From the NCBI RefSeq assembly GCF_003028575.1, contig NZ_PYUD01000002.1, positions 186,001 to 250,000 of the forward strand: a stretch of DNA of 64,000 nt. The letters are read 5' to 3'. A program made the position numbers and the translations under genes. The stretch comes from Halomonas urumqiensis (GTDB lineage Bacteria; Pseudomonadota; Gammaproteobacteria; Pseudomonadales; Halomonadaceae). The notes below the pieces were generated by a model that did not search any database, was not told the origin of the DNA, and saw nothing but the letters and a program-made list of their open reading frames with translations. This document shows positions 35,287-45,133 of the stretch, piece by piece; position 1 is the first letter of the stretch; each line of letters begins with the position of its first letter.

Positions 35287-36642
35287 TCAGTCCAGCTCGG
35301 CAATAGCATCGCCAAGGACATTGACGAGGCGGTCGATCTCTTCCCGCTCGACGATGAAGGGCAGGCCGAGCTGGATGGTGTCGCCGCCATAGCGCACATA
35401 GACCCCCTTCTCCCAGCATTTCATGGCGATCTCAAAGGGTCGGCGGGCCGGCTCACCGGGGTAGGCTTCGATCTGCAGCGCACCCGCGAGGCCGTAGTTG
35501 CGGATGTCGCTGATATAGTGGGTGCCCTTGCCCCCGCTCTTGAGAGAATGCAGCGCCTTCTCGAACACCGGGCTCATCTCGCGAACGCGCTCGATCAGCC
35601 GGTCGTTCTCGAGCACGTCCAGGGCAGCCAGCGCGGCGGCACAAGCCACCGGGTGGCCCGAATAGGTATAGCCATGCGGCAGTTCGAGCATGTAATCAGG
35701 CCCGCCCTGCTCCATGAAGGTGTGGTAGATCTCGCCCTGCACGATCACCGCCCCCATGGGCACCGCGCCGTTGGTCAACTGCTTGGCGACATTCATGATA
35801 TCGGGCACCACGCCGAACGCCTCGGCGCCGGTCATCGCCCCCATGCGGCCGAACCCGGTGATGACCTCATCGAAGATCAGCAGGATGTCGTGCTGGTCGC
35901 AAATCTCGCGCAACCGTTTCAGATACCCCTGGGGCGGAGGTATCACACCGGCTGAGCCGGCCAGCGGCTCGACGATCACCGCGGCGATGTTCGAGGCATC
36001 GTGCAGGGCGATCAGTTCGAGCAGCTCCTCGGCTTTCTCGGCGCCGCGCTCAGGCATGCCCTTGGTGAAGGCATTCTCCGGGAGCAGCGTATGAGGCAGG
36101 TGGTCAGCATCGACACCCTGGCCGAACAGGCTGCGATTGGCACCGATACCGCCCAGGCTTATGCCACCGAAGTTGACGCCGTGATAGCCCTTGGCGCGGC
36201 CAATCAGCTTGGTCTTGGTCGGCTTGCCCTTCTTGCGCCAGTAGGCACGGGCGATCTTCAGTGAGGTATCGGCACTCTCCGAGCCGGAGCCGGTAAAGAA
36301 GGTGTAATCCAGCCCGGCCGGCGTCAGTTCGCGAAGACGATGGGCCAGTTGGAAAGCCTTGGGGTGGCCGAACTGAAAGGCCGGCGAGTAATCCAGCTCA
36401 CCGAGCTGGCGAGACACCGCCTCGGTGATTTCCGGACGACAGTGACCAGCACCGCAGGTCCACAGGCCAGAGAGACCATCGAAGACGTGCCGGCCCTGTG
36501 CATCGGTCAGGTAGCTGCCCTGGGCACCCACGATGATCCGTGGGTCACGCTTGAACTGGCGGTTACCGGTGTAGGGCATCCAGTAAGCATCCAGCTGCTC
36601 GGGGCTTAGCCCCGCAGCCTGAGTGAAGTGACGATCGGTCAT
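35287..36642 (-). CDS. Omega-amino acid:pyruvate aminotransferase
   Basis: A 451-residue class III PLP aminotransferase. Segments typical of the family are YWMPYTGNRQFKRDPRI, FFTGSGSESADTSLKIAR, LLIFDEVITGFGRMG and the PLP-lysine NVAKQLTNGAVPMGAV. The N-terminus matches beta-alanine/omega-amino acid:pyruvate transaminases. It may feed on beta-alanine, taurine-like or polyamine-derived amines. It is divergent from a LysR gene, which likely controls it. The C-terminus shows the IQLGLPFIVEREEIDRL end expected for full length. Confidence 0.87.
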   Translation of the reverse strand: MTDRHFTQAAGLSPEQLDAYWMPYTGNRQFKRDPRIIVGAQGSYLTDAQGRHVFDGLSGLWTCGAGHCRPEITEAVSRQLGELDYSPAFQFGHPKAFQLAHRLRELTPAGLDYTFFTGSGSESADTSLKIARAYWRKKGKPTKTKLIGRAKGYHGVNFGGISLGGIGANRSLFGQGVDADHLPHTLLPENAFTKGMPERGAEKAEELLELIALHDASNIAAVIVEPLAGSAGVIPPPQGYLKRLREICDQHDILLIFDEVITGFGRMGAMTGAEAFGVVPDIMNVAKQLTNGAVPMGAVIVQGEIYHTFMEQGGPDYMLELPHGYTYSGHPVACAAALAALDVLENDRLIERVREMSPVFEKALHSLKSGGKGTHYISDIRNYGLAGALQIEAYPGEPARRPFEIAMKCWEKGVYVRYGGDTIQLGLPFIVEREEIDRLVNVLGDAIAELD

Positions 36643-36701
36643 GGCAGCACCCTCCTGTAACCATTGCCGTGGCAGGGAATTCTGACTAGCAGACTAGGAC
36701 G

Positions 36702-36728
36702 AACTTTGTGTAAGTTAAACTCAAGTTT
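36702..36728. promoter_or_regulatory. Paired dyads, candidate LysR operator
   Basis: Two perfect dyads lie side by side between the aminotransferase and LysR genes: AACTT-N5-AAGTT (36702-36716) and AAACT-N2-AGTTT (36717-36728). Such AT-rich dyads are usual recognition sites for LysR-type regulators in divergent promoters. Confidence 0.45.
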
Positions 36729-36816
36729 GTTGAAGCTCATGCAAGCGATCGCTTAACTTTTCAGCGTGGGCTGGCTATCTCGACAACCACACGCCTGACG
36801 CAAAGGAGAGCATTCC

Positions 36817-37737
36817 ATGGCCCCCCACAAGACGGCGTTGACGGGTCAGTTGAGCGATGCCGACCTGCGCTTGCTGCGGATCTACAAGAAGGTGGTGGAG
36901 TGCGGCGGGTTCTCTGCGGCCGAGGTGGAGCTTGGCATCAGCCGCGCGGCCATCAGCATGGCCATGAACGATCTGGAGACACGCCTGGGCCTGCGCCTGT
37001 GTCAACGCGGCCGCAGCGGCTTCTCACTGACCGACGAAGGGGCCGAGGTCTATCAGGCAACGCTGCAGTTACTGGCGGCGGTGGAAGGCTTTCGGACCCG
37101 GGTGAATGGCCTGCATGCCTGGCTCAAGGGCGAACTCAACATCGGCATCACCGACAACCTGGTGACCATGCCCGACATGCATATCACCGATGCCCTCAGT
37201 GCGCTGAAGGAGCGCGGGCCGGATGTGCGTATCAACATCCGCATGATCGCCCCCAACGACATCGAGCTGGGCGTTCTCGATGGCCGCCTTCATACTGGCG
37301 TGGTTCCTGCGATCAAGTCGTTGCCAGGTCTGCACTATCTATCGCTCTACGAGGAAGTCTCGCGGCTTTACTGTGCGACTGACCACCCGCTGTTCGGTGC
37401 TGAACATGTGGCGGAGAAGCAACTGGCGAATTGCGATGCCGTGTTGCCTGCCTACGCGCAGACGCCGGAGGTCAAGGCACTCCATGAGCCTCTCAAGGCC
37501 GCCGCCTCTGCCTCCGACCGCGAGGGCATCGCCTTTCTGATCCTGTCAGGACGCTATATCGGTTACCTGCCGACGCATTACGCGCAAAGATGGGTACGTG
37601 ACGGAAGAATGCGCGCTATCAACCCCGATAGATGGCACTACCTGACACGCTACAGCGCCATCACCCGCAAGGGAGCCCCACCCAACCTTGTGCTGGAAAG
37701 TTACCTTGAAGAGCTCGAGCAACTGACGGACAAGTAA
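36817..37737 (+). CDS. LysR-family transcriptional regulator
   Basis: A 306-residue LysR protein. The winged helix-turn-helix spans about residues 13-72 (LRLLRIYKKVVECGGFSAAEVELGISR; MNDLETRLGLRLCQRGRSGF). A periplasmic-binding-like effector domain follows from about 100 (LNIGITDNLVTMP). GGAG precedes ATG 36817. Divergent position suggests control of the aminotransferase gene. Effector unknown. Confidence 0.88.
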   Translation: MAPHKTALTGQLSDADLRLLRIYKKVVECGGFSAAEVELGISRAAISMAMNDLETRLGLRLCQRGRSGFSLTDEGAEVYQATLQLLAAVEGFRTRVNGLHAWLKGELNIGITDNLVTMPDMHITDALSALKERGPDVRINIRMIAPNDIELGVLDGRLHTGVVPAIKSLPGLHYLSLYEEVSRLYCATDHPLFGAEHVAEKQLANCDAVLPAYAQTPEVKALHEPLKAAASASDREGIAFLILSGRYIGYLPTHYAQRWVRDGRMRAINPDRWHYLTRYSAITRKGAPPNLVLESYLEELEQLTDK

Positions 37738-37796
37738 CACCCGACCACAAGGCCGGGCGAACGCTCGCCTCGAGAGGATGGCTGGTGTGAGAATCC

Positions 37797-39170
37797 TCAG
37801 GCAGCGATGGTTCCCGTCGCCAGGGCGTGCTCCGTTCCGCCGCGAAGGTGCTGTTGCAGGATAGTCAGTGCGCCCTCCGCGTCTCGCCGCAGGGCACACT
37901 CCTGCAGTGCCTGGTGCTCGTCGGCGGCGATGCGGCCCCGGTGGGTCATGGCGATGAGCTGGTAGCGCAGGTACTTGTCGAAGACTGCGTTATGCAGGTG
38001 CATCAGTGCCTCGGAACCACAAGCCGAAATCAGTGCCTGGTGAAATTGCCAATCATATCGCTGCCACAGTTCTGCGACCCGGTGGTCACTGCTCGCCTTG
38101 TCAGTGTCGACGGTGGCGAGCTTGTGGTAAGCGGCGACTACTCTCGCTTCCCAGTCCACATCGCCTGCCTTGAAGGAGTCCTTCAGCGCCCGGCCCTCCA
38201 CGAGAAGCCGAAGATCGGCCAGCTCGCGCACATTCTGGCCCGATACCGGCGCGACTTCGAAGCCACGCTGCCCCTCGGCGACAACGAATCCTTCCGAGGT
38301 GAGCCGGTTCAGCACTTCGCGCAGCGTGGCCACGCTCGTGCCGTAGTCATCGCGCAGACTGCTCAGCTTCAATTTCCTCCCGGGGGCCAGCTTGCCAGCG
38401 ATGATGTCGTCACGTACACGGCGCCAGACACTCTCGCCAACCGACGTTAACGCCTCAGACTGACCCGGCATTCCATGGGGCGAAGGGTTTGGGTCCAGGT
38501 CGGCAGAAGCCAGTTGGCCAGTTTCCACGGTGTGGACCACGCAGGCCGAGATGTGTCGGTGCAATACGCGAATCGCGCGATCCGCGTCGCGTTCCAGGGC
38601 GGCGTCCAGCAGCCAGCGGTGCTCCTGTGCGGCGGCTTCGCCACGGAAAATGACGGCGACAATCTGATAACGCTGGTAACGGTCGAAGATCGCTCCATAA
38701 GCCTGGAGCAGCTCCGCCGAGCCGCACGCGGAAACGAGGGTGTGGTGGAACTCGCGGTCATAGTGCTTCCACTCGGCACTACGGCTGGTATCGCCCGTTA
38801 TCATCAGGCGTTCCATGGTCTCGAGCTTGTGGTAAGCACCCACCACCCGCCCTTCCCACTCCAGGTCACCCTCGCGGAATGCTTCGCGCAGGGCGTGACC
38901 CTCCAGCAATTCGCGCAGGTCGGCGAGTTGCTGGAACTCCTCTTGAGTGACGGCGGCGACCTCGAAACCGCGTTGGCCCTTGGAACGGACCAGGCCTTCG
39001 GCGGACAGCCGATAGAGGGTCTCGCGCAGGGTACTGACGCTGGCTGAGTAGTGCTCTTTCAGCGCCTCCAGGCGCAGCCGGGAACGCGGTGCCAGACGCC
39101 CGCCGATGATGTCACCGCGGATGGACCGGTAAGCGATTTCTCCCGCCGTTTCCTGTTGTGCTGATAGCAA
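37797..39170 (-). CDS. Double-length GntR/FCD regulator (internal tandem duplication)
   Basis: A 457-residue protein made of two complete GntR-FCD units. Unit 1 has a winged helix at about 10-75 (LRLEALKEHYSASVSTLRET) and FCD to about 215. Unit 2 has a winged helix at about 240-305 (LKLSSLRDDYGTSVATLREV) and FCD to about 450. The halves align along their length: GQRGFEVA, LADLRELLEG/LADLRLLVEG, VVGAYHKLET/VVAAYHKLAT and SACGS each occur twice. Normal FadR-type regulators have one unit (about 220-240 residues) and dimerise. It is divergent from the TRAP/AroQ-like operon, its likely target. Confidence 0.88.
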   Translation of the reverse strand: MLSAQQETAGEIAYRSIRGDIIGGRLAPRSRLRLEALKEHYSASVSTLRETLYRLSAEGLVRSKGQRGFEVAAVTQEEFQQLADLRELLEGHALREAFREGDLEWEGRVVGAYHKLETMERLMITGDTSRSAEWKHYDREFHHTLVSACGSAELLQAYGAIFDRYQRYQIVAVIFRGEAAAQEHRWLLDAALERDADRAIRVLHRHISACVVHTVETGQLASADLDPNPSPHGMPGQSEALTSVGESVWRRVRDDIIAGKLAPGRKLKLSSLRDDYGTSVATLREVLNRLTSEGFVVAEGQRGFEVAPVSGQNVRELADLRLLVEGRALKDSFKAGDVDWEARVVAAYHKLATVDTDKASSDHRVAELWQRYDWQFHQALISACGSEALMHLHNAVFDKYLRYQLIAMTHRGRIAADEHQALQECALRRDAEGALTILQQHLRGGTEHALATGTIAA

Positions 39171-39384
39171 TTCCGACCTCCTCGTTCATCCAGGCATTAT
39201 GTTCCCCGCTGGCCAGCCCGGCAATGAGGAAGACACGAGTCAAATGACGTTATTGAAAATATCCTAGGAAGAAGATAAAAACTGTTGATCGACAAAATGT
39301 ATTATGTAGTATGAGCATTGTCCAGCACGGGAGGAAGAACCTCGCCGAGGGCGCATCACAACGACAAGATAAAGGAGGCACTCC

Positions 39385-40374
39385 ATGCCCATTACCGCCA
39401 AATGCCGAGGCATTGTTGCCGTCGGTGCCATGATGGTCGCGGCGACCACGGCAACCTTGGCCGTCGCGCAGGACACCCCCACGCTACGCTTCTCGGCGGT
39501 GTTCTCGGACCAGGATATCCGTGCAGATATGATGCAGCGCTTCGAAGACGCCATCGCCGACGACTTCAATATGGAGTTGCATTACGGTGGCACACTCTTC
39601 AGCCAGGGCTCGGAATTGGTTGCACTCCAACGTGGCAACCTGGAAATGAGCAATGTCGCGCCCCAGGACATCGCCAACCAGATCCCGGCCTGGTCCATTC
39701 TTACGTCGGCCTACCTCTTTCGCGATGCCGATCACTTGCTGACTTTCTTCCAAAGCGAAGCCGGCGAGGAAATGAAGTCCATGGCCGAGGAACAGCTCAA
39801 TGTCCGTATCCTGGGCCCAACCTTCTTCGGCACCCGCCACGTGGGTCTGGTAGACGATGAGCGGATCGAAACCCCGGAGGACTTGTCCGGTGTCCGACTT
39901 CGCATGCCGCCGGGAGAGTCGTGGCAGTTCCTGGGCGAGTCGCTCGGCGCCAACCCGACCGCCATGGCCTATGCCGAGGTCTATACGGGCTTGCAAACCG
40001 GCGCCATCGATGGCCAGGACAATCCACTGCCCAACGTCCAGAACATGCGTTTTTATGAAGTGATGGACCAGATTGCATTGACGTCACATCTCGTCGCGTT
40101 CGACCTGCTGATGGTTTCCTCAAGCGTCTGGAATGACATGTCGCCGGAGCAGCAGCAAGAATTCCAGGCTGCCGCAGACGAAGCGATCGCCTGGAGCACA
40201 GCGGAACATGAGCGCAACGAGCAAGAGCTGGCTGATTTCTTCCGCGAAGAAGGGCTCGACCTTTACACGCCGGATGTAGATGCCTTCCGCGAGTATGCAC
40301 AGCAGAAATATCTTGAGTCGTCACTCTCCGATGCATGGCCGGAAGGCATGCTTGAGCGCATCAACGACCTTTAA
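39385..40374 (+). CDS. dctP: TRAP transporter substrate-binding protein (DctP family)
   Basis: A 329-residue periplasmic protein with signal peptide (VGAMMVAATTATLAVAQ). DctP landmarks include LRFSAVFSDQDIRADMMQRF, GTRHVGLVDDERIETPEDL, GVRLRMPPG with the ligand-binding Arg, and VYTGLQTGAIDGQDNP. AAGGAGG lies 6-7 nt before ATG 39385. First gene of a TRAP-AroQ-like operon, divergent from the double GntR regulator. Ligand is likely an organic acid, perhaps related to quinate or dehydroquinate given the last gene. Confidence 0.88.
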   Translation: MPITAKCRGIVAVGAMMVAATTATLAVAQDTPTLRFSAVFSDQDIRADMMQRFEDAIADDFNMELHYGGTLFSQGSELVALQRGNLEMSNVAPQDIANQIPAWSILTSAYLFRDADHLLTFFQSEAGEEMKSMAEEQLNVRILGPTFFGTRHVGLVDDERIETPEDLSGVRLRMPPGESWQFLGESLGANPTAMAYAEVYTGLQTGAIDGQDNPLPNVQNMRFYEVMDQIALTSHLVAFDLLMVSSSVWNDMSPEQQQEFQAAADEAIAWSTAEHERNEQELADFFREEGLDLYTPDVDAFREYAQQKYLESSLSDAWPEGMLERINDL

Positions 40375-40382
40375 TGGCTGGT

Positions 40383-40407
40383 GGATCGGCTGCGTCTCGG
40401 CCGATCC
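40383..40407 (+). terminator. Intercistronic hairpin after dctP
   Basis: An 8-bp stem GGATCGGC / GCCGATCC with a 9-nt loop lies 9 bp after the binding-protein stop and before dctQ. There is no T-run. It probably stabilises the binding-protein mRNA. Confidence 0.45.
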
Positions 40408-40430
40408 CACTCCACCCTATAGGTAAAACA

Positions 40431-40952
40431 ATGCGTCAAAAGATTCTCCGCTTAGCAACTTGGCTGCGCCAAGGGGCTGACGCCATTGCGGCTATCATGC
40501 TTGCGGTCATGTTCGTCTCATTTCTTGTCACGGTGCTGTTTCGCTACGTATTGAACTTGCCGGCGGGCTGGGCCTCGGAGCTCAGCACTGTCATGTGGAT
40601 CTGGCTGGTACTGTTCGGTGCGGCGTTCACGCTGCGAGAGCGTGACGAAATCCGCTTTGACATCTTATACAGTAATGTTCGCCCTTCCATACGCCGTGTG
40701 ATGGCGATGATCTTTTCTATAGGCATCGTCAGCCTTTTCCTGATTTCCCTGCCCGCGGTTTATGACTATGTCACGTTCATGAAAGTACAGAACACGTCCT
40801 ATCTGCGTATCCGCTTTGACTGGCTGTATTCAATTTATGTGGTCTTCTGTGTCGCTATCATCATCCGTTATACCTGGATTGGTATTAGCGCCGCACTGGG
40901 GTACGACCCAATGGCTGATAGCGACAACGTCGAAGAAGAACGGAGAGGCTGA
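40431..40952 (+). CDS. dctQ: TRAP transporter small membrane subunit (DctQ family)
   Basis: A 173-residue, four-helix membrane protein with the DctQ pattern VLFRYVLNLPAGWASELSTVMWIWLVLFGA and LRERDEIRFDIL. ATG 40431 follows AGGT about 7 nt upstream; the longer frame from 40374 starts inside the dctP stop region. It joins the large subunit to the binding protein. Confidence 0.88.
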   Translation: MRQKILRLATWLRQGADAIAAIMLAVMFVSFLVTVLFRYVLNLPAGWASELSTVMWIWLVLFGAAFTLRERDEIRFDILYSNVRPSIRRVMAMIFSIGIVSLFLISLPAVYDYVTFMKVQNTSYLRIRFDWLYSIYVVFCVAIIIRYTWIGISAALGYDPMADSDNVEEERRG

Positions 40953-40954
40953 GG

Positions 40955-42247
40955 ATGGATCCATTCACGCTTACACTTCTGGTCATCATTGGCTTGGCAC
41001 TGCTGGGGCTGCCGATCGGGCTGTCGATGATTTCGGGTTCCGTCGTTTATCTGTTCATGAACGGAATGGACATGGGGCTAGTGGCCGAACGGTTACTGAA
41101 CAGTATGCTCACGGGTTACGTCATTCTCGCCGTACCACTGTTCATTCTTGCCGCAGAACTGATGAACATTGGCTCCATGACCAACCGCTTGCTGCATTTC
41201 TGCAATGCCCTGGTCGGGCGCTTCCGCGGTGGCCTGGGCTACGTGAACATCGTGCAATCAATCATTTTCTCGGGCATGTCCGGTTCGGCCTTCGCCGACG
41301 CGGCTGGCACGGGTCGGATCATTGCCAACATGATGATCCAGGACGGGCGCTACACCCGAAGTTTCGCCGCCGCCCTTACCGCGAGCGCTGCCGTCATTGG
41401 GCCGATCATTCCGCCGTCGATTCCAATGGTGCTTTATGCTCTGGTTTCCAATGCGTCTATTGGGTATCTGTTTCTCGGCGGCATTATTCCCGGCTTGTTG
41501 ATGGGGGCAATGCTGATGAGCGTGGTGATGGTCACGGCGCGTCGCCGCAAGTTTCCGGTGGAGGCGCCGACGCCAGTGCGGCAGTTGCCTGGCATTACCC
41601 TTCGCGCTTTCCCTGCGTTGATGTTGCCGGTAGTCCTGCTGGGCGGGATCTACAGCGGTGCAATGACCCCCACCGAGGCAGCCGCCGTCGCCGCAGCCTA
41701 TGCCTTTCTGATTTCGATTCTGCTGTATCGCAACATCAATGCAAGGCAGGTGTTTGGCTCGCTTGTGAGCAGCGCCCGCTCTTCCGTCGCCATCGGCATG
41801 TTGATTGCGGGCGCGCTGGTTTTCAACTATGTCGTAACGTCAGAAAATATTCCTCAGGCACTTAGCTTGTTCCTGACCGATTATGATCTTACGGTGCTGC
41901 AGTTCTTGTTAATGGTCAATATCGTGCTGCTGTTGCTGGGCTGCTTGTTAGAAGGGACCGCCATCATTCTGATCATTGTGCCGGTATTTATCCCCACAGC
42001 AAATGCGCTTGGCGTTGATCTGGTACATTTTGGCGTAATCGCGGTAGTAAACATCATGATTGGCTTGGTGACGCCGCCTTACGGGTTATTGATCTTCATT
42101 ATGCAGAGCATCACCCGCGCCCCGTTGCGCAGTCTATTCCTCGACCTTGTCCCGTTTATCGCCGCGCTACTTGTATCGTTGGCAATGATTACGCTTTTCC
42201 CCGACATTGTTCTCTGGCTGCCGCGACAGTTCGGCTATGACGGCTGA
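40955..42247 (+). CDS. dctM: TRAP transporter large membrane subunit (DctM family)
   Basis: A 430-residue protein with about 12 helices. Typical DctM segments are PLFILAAELMNIGSMTNRLL, GMSGSAFADAAGTGRI, SAAVIGPIIPPSIPMVLYAL and VTPPYGLLIF near the end. It uses the sodium gradient to import the ligand. It starts 2 bp after dctQ. Confidence 0.92.
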   Translation: MDPFTLTLLVIIGLALLGLPIGLSMISGSVVYLFMNGMDMGLVAERLLNSMLTGYVILAVPLFILAAELMNIGSMTNRLLHFCNALVGRFRGGLGYVNIVQSIIFSGMSGSAFADAAGTGRIIANMMIQDGRYTRSFAAALTASAAVIGPIIPPSIPMVLYALVSNASIGYLFLGGIIPGLLMGAMLMSVVMVTARRRKFPVEAPTPVRQLPGITLRAFPALMLPVVLLGGIYSGAMTPTEAAAVAAAYAFLISILLYRNINARQVFGSLVSSARSSVAIGMLIAGALVFNYVVTSENIPQALSLFLTDYDLTVLQFLLMVNIVLLLLGCLLEGTAIILIIVPVFIPTANALGVDLVHFGVIAVVNIMIGLVTPPYGLLIFIMQSITRAPLRSLFLDLVPFIAALLVSLAMITLFPDIVLWLPRQFGYDG

Positions 42248-42268
42248 TAACTCAAAGAGGTAACATCC

Positions 42269-42709
42269 ATGTCTAAACCAATTTATGTTATCAATGGGCC
42301 GAATCTCAATCGCCTCGGCCTGAGAGAACCCGAGATCTATGGCTACACGACATTAGTCGAGGTGGAATCAATCTGCCGGGATTCAGCCGGAGATAGTGAG
42401 CTTGTCTTCCGCCAGTCAAATTCCGAGTGCGAACTGATCGAATGGATTCATGAGGCCATCGATAATTCGAGCGGCATGCTGATCAACCCGGCGGCCTTCA
42501 CCTTCACGTCCATGGCCATCATGGATGCCCTGAAGATGTATCCTTTCCCACTGATCGAATTTCATATTTCCAATGTCCACAAGCGCGAGCCGATGTATCA
42601 CAGCTCGCTGGTCTCGCCGATCGCGACGGCGATCATGGTGGGGACTGGCGCACGCGGCTACGGCTATGCGGTGCGGCTATTGCGCGACATGATCGCAGAG
42701 CGCGCCTAG
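42269..42709 (+). CDS. Type II 3-dehydroquinate dehydratase-like protein with altered active site
   Basis: A 146-residue AroQ-family protein. The flavodoxin-like fold shows INGPNLNRLG, lid Arg19 and Tyr24 (LREPEIYG) and His99 (FHISNVHKRE). However the family motif with His (GAYTHTS) reads PAAFTFTS here, with Phe79 replacing the substrate-binding His, and SNHEG reads SNSEC. It is the last gene of the TRAP operon, 21 bp after dctM. It may act on imported dehydroquinate/quinate-like compounds, or have a new substrate. A housekeeping shikimate role is unlikely. Confidence 0.75.
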   Translation: MSKPIYVINGPNLNRLGLREPEIYGYTTLVEVESICRDSAGDSELVFRQSNSECELIEWIHEAIDNSSGMLINPAAFTFTSMAIMDALKMYPFPLIEFHISNVHKREPMYHSSLVSPIATAIMVGTGARGYGYAVRLLRDMIAERA

Positions 42710-42737
42710 CCGTGGGCATCTGTGCTCGCAAGGTCCA

Positions 42738-45050
42738 TTACTTCAACTTGACCACCCTCAGCCGCAAGGCATTGGCGATGACACTCACCGATGACAGCGA
42801 CATCGCCGCCGCGGCAATGATCGGTGACAACAGCATGCCGGTGAAGGGGTAAAGGATACCCGCGGCGATCGGCACCCCGGCGGCGTTGTAGACGAAGGCG
42901 AAGAACAGGTTCTGACGGATGTTGCGCATGGTGGCACGCGACAGGCGATGCGCTTCGACGATGCCGGTCAGGTCGCCGCGCAGCAGGGTCACCCCGGCGC
43001 TCTCGATGGCCACGTCGGTGCCGGTGCCCATGGCGATGCCCACGTCGGCCGTCGCCAGTGCCGGGGCATCATTGACGCCATCGCCGGCCATCACTACCAC
43101 GCGCCCTTCGTCGCGCAGGCGCTGCACCACGCGCCCCTTGTCCTCGGGCAGCACCTCGGCCTCCACCTCGTCGATGCCCAGCCGACGTGCCACCGCCTCG
43201 GCGGAGGTGCGGTTGTCGCCGGTCAGCATGACCACGCGAATACCCTCAGCCTGCAGGGAGCGAATGGCCTGCTCGGTGGTCTCCTTGACCGGGTCGGCGA
43301 TGGCCAGCAGGCCGGCCAGGCGGCCATCCACGGCGGCAAAGATCACGGTGGCACCGTCAGCACGCAGGCGTTCGGCCTCCTCTACCTGCTCGGCCAGATC
43401 CACGTTCTCGCTCTCCATCAACAGGCGATTGCCCAGGCAGACGCGATGGCCGTCGACCTGGCCCACCACGCCCTTGCCGTTGGGTGAATCGAACTCCGTG
43501 GCCTCCGTCAGCGTCAGCCCCTCGTCCCTGGCCTTCTCGACGACCGCTTGAGCCAAGGGGTGTTCGCTGCCACGCTCCAACCCCGCGGCCAATCGCAGCA
43601 GCTCTGTTTCATCGAAACCCTGCGCCGGTCTCAGCTCCGTCACCCGGGGCTTGCCTTCAGTCAGGGTGCCGGTCTTGTCGACGACCACGGTATCGACCTT
43701 CTCCAGGCGCTCCAGCGCTTCGGCGTCGCGGATCAGCACGCCAGCCTGGGCACCGCGGCCCACCCCCACCATGATCGACATCGGTGTCGCCAGGCCCAGC
43801 GCACAGGGGCAGGCGATGATCAGCACGCTGACCGCGGCGATCAGACCGAAGGCCATGGGTGGTGTCGGCCCCCACAGCGACCAGACGATGAAAGCTACCA
43901 CCGCCACCAGGATCACCACCGGCACGAAGACGCCGGCTACCTTGTCGGCCAGCCCCTGGATGGGCGCCCGGCTGCGCTGGGCGTTGGCCACCATCTGCAC
44001 GATCTGCGACAGCATGGTGTCGCGGCCTACCTTGTCGGCACGCATGATGAACGACCCCTGGCCATTGATGCTGCCGCCGATCACGCTGTCGCCGGCCTCC
44101 TTGCGCACCGCCAGTGGCTCACCGGTGACCATCGATTCGTCGATGTTGGAACGCCCCTCCAGCACTTCACCGTCCAGCGGCACCTTGTCACCCGGGCGCA
44201 CGCGCAGGCGATCACCCACCTGGACCTTGTCGAGGGAAACCTCTGCTTCCTGTCCGTCGTCATCGAGGCGCCGAGCGGTGGCCGGCGCCAGGTCGAGCAG
44301 CGCACGAATCGCCCCGGAGGTCTTCTCCCGGGCACGCAGTTCAAGCACCTGCCCCAGCAGCACCAGCACCACGATCACCGCCGCCGCCTCGAAGTAGACG
44401 GCCACCGAGCCATCGGCCTGGCGGAAGGCCTCGGGGAAGATCCCCGGTACAACCGTCGCCAGCAGGCTGTAAACCAGCGCGGCCCCGGTACCAATGGCGA
44501 TCAGCGTGAACATGTTGAGACTGCGCCTAACGATGGAGCGCCAGCCGCGCACGAAGAAGGGCCAGCCGGCCCAGGCGACCACCGGCGTGGCCAGCACGAG
44601 CTGGATCCAGTTGGAGACCTGCGGGGCGATCAGGTGATCGAGCCCGAACACATGCCCGCCCATCTCCAGCACCAGAACAGGCAGCGCCAGCGCCAGCCCG
44701 ACCCAGAAGCGCCGGGTCATATCCCGCAGCTCTTCCGAAGGGCCACTGTCGGCCGTCACCGTCTCGGGCTCCAGGGCCATGCCACAGATCGGGCAGTCGC
44801 CGGGGCCCTCCTGGCGCACCTCGGGATGCATCGGGCAGGTGTAGATCGCTCCCGCCGGTGCCTGTTCGGGCGATGGTTTGTCGCCCAGGTAAGTCTCGGG
44901 GTCGGCCTCGAACTTCTCCCGGCATTTCGCGGAGCAGAAGTACCAGGTCGTGTCGGCGTGTGTCGCGCGGTGCTTGGTCTCATGGGGATCGACGTCCATA
45001 CCGCAGACAGGATCCTTTACCGTATGGCTGTCATGGGAATGCTCAGACAT
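42738..45050 (-). CDS. Copper-translocating P1B-type ATPase
   Basis: A 770-residue CPx-ATPase. The N-terminus has a YHS-type metal domain ([30 protein letters not shown]) and a heavy-metal domain ([26 protein letters not shown]) instead of a CXXC HMA domain. Then come eight helices, the phosphatase loop VTGEPL, the metal-site [11 protein letters not shown], phosphorylation motif [12 protein letters not shown], the HP motif SEHPLA and [10 protein letters not shown]. It should pump Cu(I) out of the cytoplasm. It is the last gene of the copper operon. Confidence 0.93.
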   Translation of the reverse strand: MSEHSHDSHTVKDPVCGMDVDPHETKHRATHADTTWYFCSAKCREKFEADPETYLGDKPSPEQAPAGAIYTCPMHPEVRQEGPGDCPICGMALEPETVTADSGPSEELRDMTRRFWVGLALALPVLVLEMGGHVFGLDHLIAPQVSNWIQLVLATPVVAWAGWPFFVRGWRSIVRRSLNMFTLIAIGTGAALVYSLLATVVPGIFPEAFRQADGSVAVYFEAAAVIVVLVLLGQVLELRAREKTSGAIRALLDLAPATARRLDDDGQEAEVSLDKVQVGDRLRVRPGDKVPLDGEVLEGRSNIDESMVTGEPLAVRKEAGDSVIGGSINGQGSFIMRADKVGRDTMLSQIVQMVANAQRSRAPIQGLADKVAGVFVPVVILVAVVAFIVWSLWGPTPPMAFGLIAAVSVLIIACPCALGLATPMSIMVGVGRGAQAGVLIRDAEALERLEKVDTVVVDKTGTLTEGKPRVTELRPAQGFDETELLRLAAGLERGSEHPLAQAVVEKARDEGLTLTEATEFDSPNGKGVVGQVDGHRVCLGNRLLMESENVDLAEQVEEAERLRADGATVIFAAVDGRLAGLLAIADPVKETTEQAIRSLQAEGIRVVMLTGDNRTSAEAVARRLGIDEVEAEVLPEDKGRVVQRLRDEGRVVVMAGDGVNDAPALATADVGIAMGTGTDVAIESAGVTLLRGDLTGIVEAHRLSRATMRNIRQNLFFAFVYNAAGVPIAAGILYPFTGMLLSPIIAAAAMSLSSVSVIANALRLRVVKLK

Positions 45051-45133
45051 GGGAAATTCCTGAAGAGAAACGATGCCATCAGCTTAGAACCCTTGTGTAA
45101 CACCATGGTCAAGGATATCTTCAGCGAGGATGA

